From an uncultured beta proteobacterium (lineage in GTDB: Bacteria; Pseudomonadota; Gammaproteobacteria; Burkholderiales; Burkholderiaceae): 11,286 nt of DNA. The position numbers and the translations under genes are program-made. Below are positions 7,236-11,286 of the stretch, piece after piece (position 1 is the first letter of the stretch; each line of letters begins with the position of its first letter). The stretch is taken from positions 1-11,286 of the forward strand of contig CAITHY010000132.1 of assembly GCA_903892315.1 (NCBI GenBank). Reading direction: 5' to 3'. A model generated the notes under the pieces. That model ran no database searches. It saw only the letters and a program-made list of their open reading frames with translations, and was not told the DNA's origin.

Positions 7236-8096
7236 CTATGAGTCTAGCTTGGGAGCCTTCTCCACTTGCTGACGATAGAGGCTCGGCGTAACCCCTTGAT
7301 GCTGCTTAAAGAATCGAGTGAAATGGCTTTGGGCGGAAAATCCGAGCTCATCACCAATATGAATCAGACTCTCCCCCTTGTCAGCGAGCGCATCAAATGC
7401 AAACTCCATCCTGAGCACATTCGCAAATACAACTGGTGAAAGTCCAGTACATCGCCTAAAGAGCTCAAAAAAGTGAGAGCGCGAAAGATCGACACTTTGA
7501 GCAACCATTGCAATATCACTAAACCCTTTAGGAGATGTGCGCATGATATGGATTGCTTTTCGTATTCTTGGATCCATAAATGTCAATGAATTACCGGAAT
7601 TACGCAAGTCACCCTGGGTTAGAAGGTCGGCGTCATCCATAAAACTCAGTACAAGCTCGAGCAAGATGGACTCAAGGTAATCGTGGGTAATCTGATCAGC
7701 CCACCAAAGCTCCATTGAAATCTTTTCCAATACCTGCTTTTGGTGGGCACCCAAACCAGATAGGCTATTGATAAAGAAACGAGGATGACTACTTGCTAAG
7801 AATTTTTTGCTAAAGGATGCCAACCACTTTGGCTCTAAGTACAACGCAAGCAAAACGGGATTTTCACCATTAACCGGTAAATGAAGATAAGAATGCTCTT
7901 CCCAGGCATTGATGAGAACTGCATTGTCATCCGTTAGGGGGCATAGCTGCCCTCTAACCTGAAAAGCAATATCTGGCCCAGCCACTTTACATAGAATGTG
8001 ACAGTGATGGTGAGCGTGGGTTACTAATGGCGCATCCATCTCAAGAAGCGCCACTCTACCAAAATCACCATGAAGAAGTCTTATTACTTTTGACAT
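7236..8096 (-). CDS. AraC/XylS-family transcriptional regulator, probable activator of the downstream catabolic operon
   Basis: A complete 286-residue regulator of normal length. The N-terminal part (about 10-90) looks like an AraC-type cupin effector domain, with the histidine-rich strand THAHHHCHILCKV (26-38) and NAWEEHSYLHLP (63-74). The C-terminal part (about 175-280) holds both helix-turn-helix motifs: FSDIAMVAQSVDLSRSHFFE (192-211) and the conserved LIHIGDELGFSAQSHFTRFF (244-263), followed by HQGVTPSLYRQ. It starts at the ATG at 8096; an ATG at 8100 is out of frame. The stop is only 126 bases from the first catabolic gene on the same strand, with no terminator seen between, so readthrough is possible. 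The direct repeat in that gap is its likely target. The effector would be 2-furoate or its CoA ester if the operon call is right. I give no symbol because AraC-type hmf regulators are not named consistently. Confidence 0.9.
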   Translation of the reverse strand: MSKVIRLLHGDFGRVALLEMDAPLVTHAHHHCHILCKVAGPDIAFQVRGQLCPLTDDNAVLINAWEEHSYLHLPVNGENPVLLALYLEPKWLASFSKKFLASSHPRFFINSLSGLGAHQKQVLEKISMELWWADQITHDYLESILLELVLSFMDDADLLTQGDLRNSGNSLTFMDPRIRKAIHIMRTSPKGFSDIAMVAQSVDLSRSHFFELFRRCTGLSPVVFANVLRMEFAFDALADKGESLIHIGDELGFSAQSHFTRFFKQHQGVTPSLYRQQVEKAPKLDS

Positions 8097-8125
8097 GCAT
8101 TAAATCATCTCATACACCGACCATA

Positions 8126-8154
8126 GTGATATGCATTTTTATATTGCACTGCAA
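8126..8154 (-). promoter_or_regulatory. Candidate sigma-70 promoter of the regulator gene
   Basis: The minus strand has TTGCAG at 8149-8154, a 17-base spacer, and TATCAC at 8126-8131, about 30 bases before the regulator ATG. Both boxes are imperfect (about 3 and 4 of 6 matches). The region lies directly after the lpdA terminator, where a promoter for the regulator is needed. Confidence 0.3.
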
Positions 8155-8183
8155 AAGAAAAACCCTGACTTCTCAGAGTTTTT
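8153..8183 (-). terminator. Rho-independent terminator after lpdA
   Basis: On the minus strand AAAAACTCTGA, a GAAG loop and TCAGGGTTTTT form an 11-base-pair stem with one G-U wobble, followed by a T-rich tail TTTTTCTTTT. It begins about 21 bases after the lpdA stop codon. It separates the pyruvate dehydrogenase operon from the regulator and catabolic genes. The A and T runs on both sides could also let it work weakly in the other direction. Confidence 0.8.
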
Positions 8184-8204
8184 AATTGCTAAGACCTTTG
8201 AACT

Positions 8205-9983
8205 CTATTTTTTCTTTACCGGCGGCAAATCAGTGCAATGGCCGTGGGCTGCTTCAGCCGCAAGACCTACTGACTCACCCAGCGTTGGGTGCGGATGAAT
8301 TGTTTTACCAATATCCACTGCATCAGCGCCCATCTCAATAGCCAAACATACTTCACCAATGAGATCGCCAGCATGCGTACCCACAATGCCACCACCAATA
8401 ATGCGATGGGTAGTAGCATCAAAAATAAGTTTTGTGAAACCTTCGTCCCGACCATTTGCAATCGCTCGTCCACTCGCCGCCCATGGGAATAAGCCCTTCT
8501 CATAAGCGATTCCTTGAGCCTTACACTGCTCTTCTGTCAAGCCAGCCCAAGCTACTTCTGGATCGGTATAGGCAACAGATGGAATTTGCTTCGCATCGAA
8601 GTAGGATTTTTTTCCAGCAGCAGCTTCAGCGGCAACGTGACCTTCATGAACTGCCTTATGTGCCAACATGGGCTGTCCAACCAAGTCACCAATTGCAAAA
8701 ATATTAGAGACGTTAGTACGCATTTGTTTGTCGACGGGAATAAAGCCGCGCTCATCCACCTGCACGCCTGCTTTACCGGCATCAATCTTCTTGCCATTTG
8801 GAGTGCGACCTACTGCAACCAATACCAAGTCATATGTCTGCGGTTCAGCTGGCGCATTCTCACCCTCGAAAGAAACTTGAATTCCATCAGGCTTTACTTC
8901 GGCCTTAGCGGCACGAGTCTTGAGCATAATTTTTTCAAAACGTCCTGCATTGAACTTCTCCCAGACTTTCTCTAAATCACGATCAGCGCCAGCCATCAGG
9001 CCATCCATCATCTCAGCGATATCAATACGTGAGCCAAGCGTACTGTAAACGGTGGCCATCTCTAAACCAATAATGCCGCCACCAATAACGAGCATGCGCT
9101 TTGGAATGCTCTTCAGTAGCAATGCGCCAGTACTGTCCACAATGCGTGGATCTTCTGGTAAGAAAGGTAATTTCACTGGCTGGCTGCCAGCAGCAATAAT
9201 CGCCTTCTGAAAACGCACTACTTCTTTTTTGCCAGTGAGGTCCTGACCAGTGCCATCAGTTAACTCAACTTCGACATGGTTTACATCTAGAAATTTACCT
9301 AGACCACGCACCACTTTTACTTTACGAGCCTTTGCCATTCCAGCAAGACCGCCAGTCAATTTAGCGATGACCGACTCTTTGTAACCGCGTAATTGATCAA
9401 TCTCGATCTTTGGCGCACCAAATGTAATGCCGTGCTTAGCCATGGTTTTAACTTCATCCATCACCGAGGTGGTATGCAGCAATGCTTTAGATGGAATACA
9501 TCCAACATTCAAGCAAACGCCGCCCAAGGTTGGATAGCGCTCTACCAAGACGGTATTCATACCCAAGTCGGCGCTACGAAATGCTGCGCTATAGCCGCCA
9601 GGGCCAGCGCCGAGCACCAAGACTTCGCATTCATGATCAACCTTACCGCTGTACTGCCCCGCTACTGGAGCGTGTGCAATTGCAGCAGGCGTAGTTGGAG
9701 CGGCAGGTTTTGCTGTTGGAGCCGGTTGAGGCGCAGGCGCTGCACCACTCACTTCAATTTCAGCAATTACAGAACCTTTACTGACCTTGTCTCCAAGCTT
9801 GACAGCGATACTAGTCACAGTACCCGCAGCATCGGCTGGAACTTCCATGGTTGCCTTATCAGATTCAAGTACTAATAGTGGTTGCTCTTTTTCAATTACG
9901 TCGCCCACCTTAACCAGCACTTCAATGACTGGCACATCGGAATAGTCGCCAATATCCGGAACGAGGATCGTTTGCTTAGCCAT
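8205..9983 (-). CDS. lpdA: Dihydrolipoamide dehydrogenase (E3) with N-terminal lipoyl domain
   Basis: A 592-residue E3 that reoxidises dihydrolipoamide of the pyruvate dehydrogenase complex using FAD and NAD+. Residues 1-78 are a lipoyl domain with the lipoylated lysine K43 in ESDKAT. An Ala/Pro-rich hinge spans 80-110. The flavoprotein follows: FAD motif GAGPGGYSAA (125-134), redox disulfide C157/C162 in GGVCLNVGCIPSK, NAD motif GGGIIGLEMA (301-310), a second FAD segment NIFAIGDLVG (427-436), and the catalytic His/Glu pair H565 and E570 in HPHPTLGES. The extra lipoyl domain makes it about 120 residues longer than E. coli Lpd and is common in betaproteobacterial pyruvate dehydrogenase operons. 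It starts 9 bases after the aceF stop, behind AAGGGGGA that overlaps that stop, so the two genes are one transcription unit. E3 may also serve 2-oxoglutarate dehydrogenase and the glycine cleavage system. Confidence 0.97.
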   Translation of the reverse strand: MAKQTILVPDIGDYSDVPVIEVLVKVGDVIEKEQPLLVLESDKATMEVPADAAGTVTSIAVKLGDKVSKGSVIAEIEVSGAAPAPQPAPTAKPAAPTTPAAIAHAPVAGQYSGKVDHECEVLVLGAGPGGYSAAFRSADLGMNTVLVERYPTLGGVCLNVGCIPSKALLHTTSVMDEVKTMAKHGITFGAPKIEIDQLRGYKESVIAKLTGGLAGMAKARKVKVVRGLGKFLDVNHVEVELTDGTGQDLTGKKEVVRFQKAIIAAGSQPVKLPFLPEDPRIVDSTGALLLKSIPKRMLVIGGGIIGLEMATVYSTLGSRIDIAEMMDGLMAGADRDLEKVWEKFNAGRFEKIMLKTRAAKAEVKPDGIQVSFEGENAPAEPQTYDLVLVAVGRTPNGKKIDAGKAGVQVDERGFIPVDKQMRTNVSNIFAIGDLVGQPMLAHKAVHEGHVAAEAAAGKKSYFDAKQIPSVAYTDPEVAWAGLTEEQCKAQGIAYEKGLFPWAASGRAIANGRDEGFTKLIFDATTHRIIGGGIVGTHAGDLIGEVCLAIEMGADAVDIGKTIHPHPTLGESVGLAAEAAHGHCTDLPPVKKK

Positions 9984-9992
9984 GAATCCCCC

Positions 9993-11286
9993 TTACAGGC
10001 TGACGCGACGGAAGTCGGCCAAGAGCTGAGCAATGTAGACGTTAAAGCGTGTGGCTAACGCACCATCAATCACACGATGGTCTGCAGAGAGAGACAGTGG
10101 GCAAATGAGGCGTGGCACAAATTGCTTACCATCCCACACTGGCTTCATAGATGCTTTACTGACACCGATAATGGCAACTTCAGGAGCATTGACGATTGGT
10201 GAGAAATACGTACCACCGATACCGCCTAGCGATGAGATCGTAAAGCTAGCGCCCTGCATTTGGTCTGGCTTTAATTTGCCATCACGCGCAAGAGCGGCTA
10301 AATCTGAAGTCTCTTTAGCCAATTCAAAGATGCCTTTCTTATCAGCATCTTTAATTACTGGCACCACTAATCCGGTTGGAGTATCTGCTGCAAATCCAAT
10401 GTTGAAATATTTCTTCAAAATTAGATCATCACCATCCAACGAGCTATTGAACTCTGGATATTTTTTCAACGCAGCGACTGCAGCCTTCATTAAGAAAGCG
10501 AGCATCGTAATCTTGACGCCCTGCTTCTCATTCTCTTTATTAGTAAGAACGCGGAATGCCTCTAAATCAGTAATATCAGCATCTTCGTGATAAGTCACGG
10601 CTGGGATCATCACCCAGTTACGGCCTAAATTGGCTGCAGTGAGTTTCTTAATACGATTGAGTGGTTGACGCTCGATCCCCCCAAACTTCGTGAAATCAAC
10701 CTTTGGCCAAGGAATCAGATTCAGACCACCTAAACTACCACCACTAGAAGCAGCCGCGGGACTACCCGCACCCCCACTCATAGCCGCCTTCACAAATGCT
10801 TGGACATCCTCTTGGGTAATGCGGCCTTTAGGACCTGATCCTGCAACTTGCGTAATGGTAACGCCAAGCTCACGCGCAAACTTTCGCACGGATGGACTTG
10901 CATGACTGACAGCGGCATCTACTGGCGAAGGAGTATGACTAATTGGAGGAGGTGCTGGTGCACGTGCAATTGGAGGCTCTACAGCTTTTATTGCTGGTAC
11001 TGCAGGAGCAGTCGCAACCGTAGAGGCAGTGGCTGCTACATTACCAGCCGCTCCACCTTCTAAGATCACTACGACCGAACCTTCAGAAAGGTTGTCACCT
11101 ACTTTAACTTTAACTTCTTTCACCATGCCCGAGTGTGATGAGGGGACATCCATGGTGGCTTTATCAGACTCCAGCACCACGATAGATTGCTCTTTCTCAA
11201 CCATATCGCCAGCCTTCACCAAGACTTCGATCACAGGCACATCTTTATAGTCACCGATATCCGGGACTTTGATTTCAATAGGGGCG
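9993..11286 (-). CDS. aceF: Pyruvate dehydrogenase complex dihydrolipoamide acetyltransferase (E2), 5' end cut by window
   Basis: The frame is open to position 11286 and reads APIEIKVPDIGDYKDVPVIE at the edge, so the true start lies outside the window; the GTG at 11240 is inside the lipoyl domain and is not a start. Counting from that GTG, the lipoyl domain carries the modified lysine K27 (ESDKATMDVP). An Ala/Pro-rich linker runs 62-112, and a peripheral subunit-binding domain follows (SVRKFARELGVTI...GPKGRITQEDV, 117-146). The second linker runs about 152-175. The catalytic domain from about 190 ends with SADHRVIDG, giving active-site H388 and D392. At least one lipoyl domain is present, and another could lie upstream. 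The protein transfers acetyl groups from E1-bound thiamine to CoA. aceE is expected upstream. The gene ends 9 bases before lpdA. Confidence 0.95.
   Translation of the reverse strand, partial: APIEIKVPDIGDYKDVPVIEVLVKAGDMVEKEQSIVVLESDKATMDVPSSHSGMVKEVKVKVGDNLSEGSVVVILEGGAAGNVAATASTVATAPAVPAIKAVEPPIARAPAPPPISHTPSPVDAAVSHASPSVRKFARELGVTITQVAGSGPKGRITQEDVQAFVKAAMSGGAGSPAAASSGGSLGGLNLIPWPKVDFTKFGGIERQPLNRIKKLTAANLGRNWVMIPAVTYHEDADITDLEAFRVLTNKENEKQGVKITMLAFLMKAAVAALKKYPEFNSSLDGDDLILKKYFNIGFAADTPTGLVVPVIKDADKKGIFELAKETSDLAALARDGKLKPDQMQGASFTISSLGGIGGTYFSPIVNAPEVAIIGVSKASMKPVWDGKQFVPRLICPLSLSADHRVIDGALATRFNVYIAQLLADFRRVSL

Noticed and set aside
8132..8148. TGCA-flanked AT-rich element (TGCAATATAAAAATGCA) before the regulator gene as an operator
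   Set aside because: Only four bases are inverted at each end and they fall within a candidate promoter spacer. There is no second copy and no similarity to the direct repeats at 7179-7216.
10051..10590. Open frame of 179 codons on the plus strand inside aceF
   Set aside because: It lies wholly opposite the conserved E2 catalytic domain, shows no family motif, and is serine/alanine-rich as expected from an antisense reading. The same applies to plus-strand frames at 9393-9875, 8514-8975 and 2703-3179.
11238..11240. GTG as start codon of the E2 gene
   Set aside because: The frame continues upstream with the conserved lipoyl-domain sequence KVPDIGDYKD, so this GTG is an internal valine codon.
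9850..11280. Lipoyl-domain coding sequences of aceF and lpdA as a DNA repeat
   Set aside because: The two protein domains are clearly homologous (both have PDIGDY, EKEQ, LESDKATM), but the DNA has diverged at many codon positions. This is ordinary family homology rather than a recent repeat.

Overview
The window looks like a chromosomal segment of a betaproteobacterium of the order Burkholderiales with moderate GC content. A Polynucleobacter-like freshwater bacterium is the best guess, by inference. The reasons are the pyruvate dehydrogenase E2 gene followed directly by a dihydrolipoamide dehydrogenase that carries its own N-terminal lipoyl domain, the Burkholderiales style of those proteins, and a base composition well below that of Cupriavidus or Burkholderia. 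All genes lie on the minus strand, so transcription runs from high to low coordinates.

Region 1 (11286 to 8205) is core metabolism. It holds the 3' part of aceF (pyruvate dehydrogenase E2, cut by the window edge) and complete lpdA (E3), 9 bases apart. A rho-independent terminator at 8153-8183 closes this operon.

Region 2 (8096 to 7110) is regulatory. It holds an AraC/XylS-type regulator gene followed by a 126-base gap. The gap contains two nearly identical 18-base direct repeats spaced by 20 bases, which look like an AraC-type operator for the next operon.

Region 3 (7109 to 1) is a tightly packed catabolic operon: a molybdenum hydroxylase large subunit with a fused CoxG-like domain, an FAD subunit, a 2Fe-2S subunit, an acyl-CoA synthetase, an enoyl-CoA hydratase-family enzyme, and the start of a LivK-type ABC transporter binding protein that runs off the window. 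The first four genes overlap by 4 to 8 bases, and the next two junctions are 21 and 22 bases. Gene content and order match the hmfABCDE operon for 2-furoic acid degradation known from Cupriavidus basilensis. In that reading 2-furoate is imported, activated to 2-furoyl-CoA (HmfD), hydroxylated at C5 with water-derived oxygen (HmfABC), and converted by lactone or thioester hydrolysis (HmfE) to 2-oxoglutarate, which enters the TCA cycle. The substrate is inferred from gene order and families, not proven by the sequence.

I found no RNA genes, insertion sequences, CRISPR arrays or integrase. No stretch over 300 bases lacks a gene.
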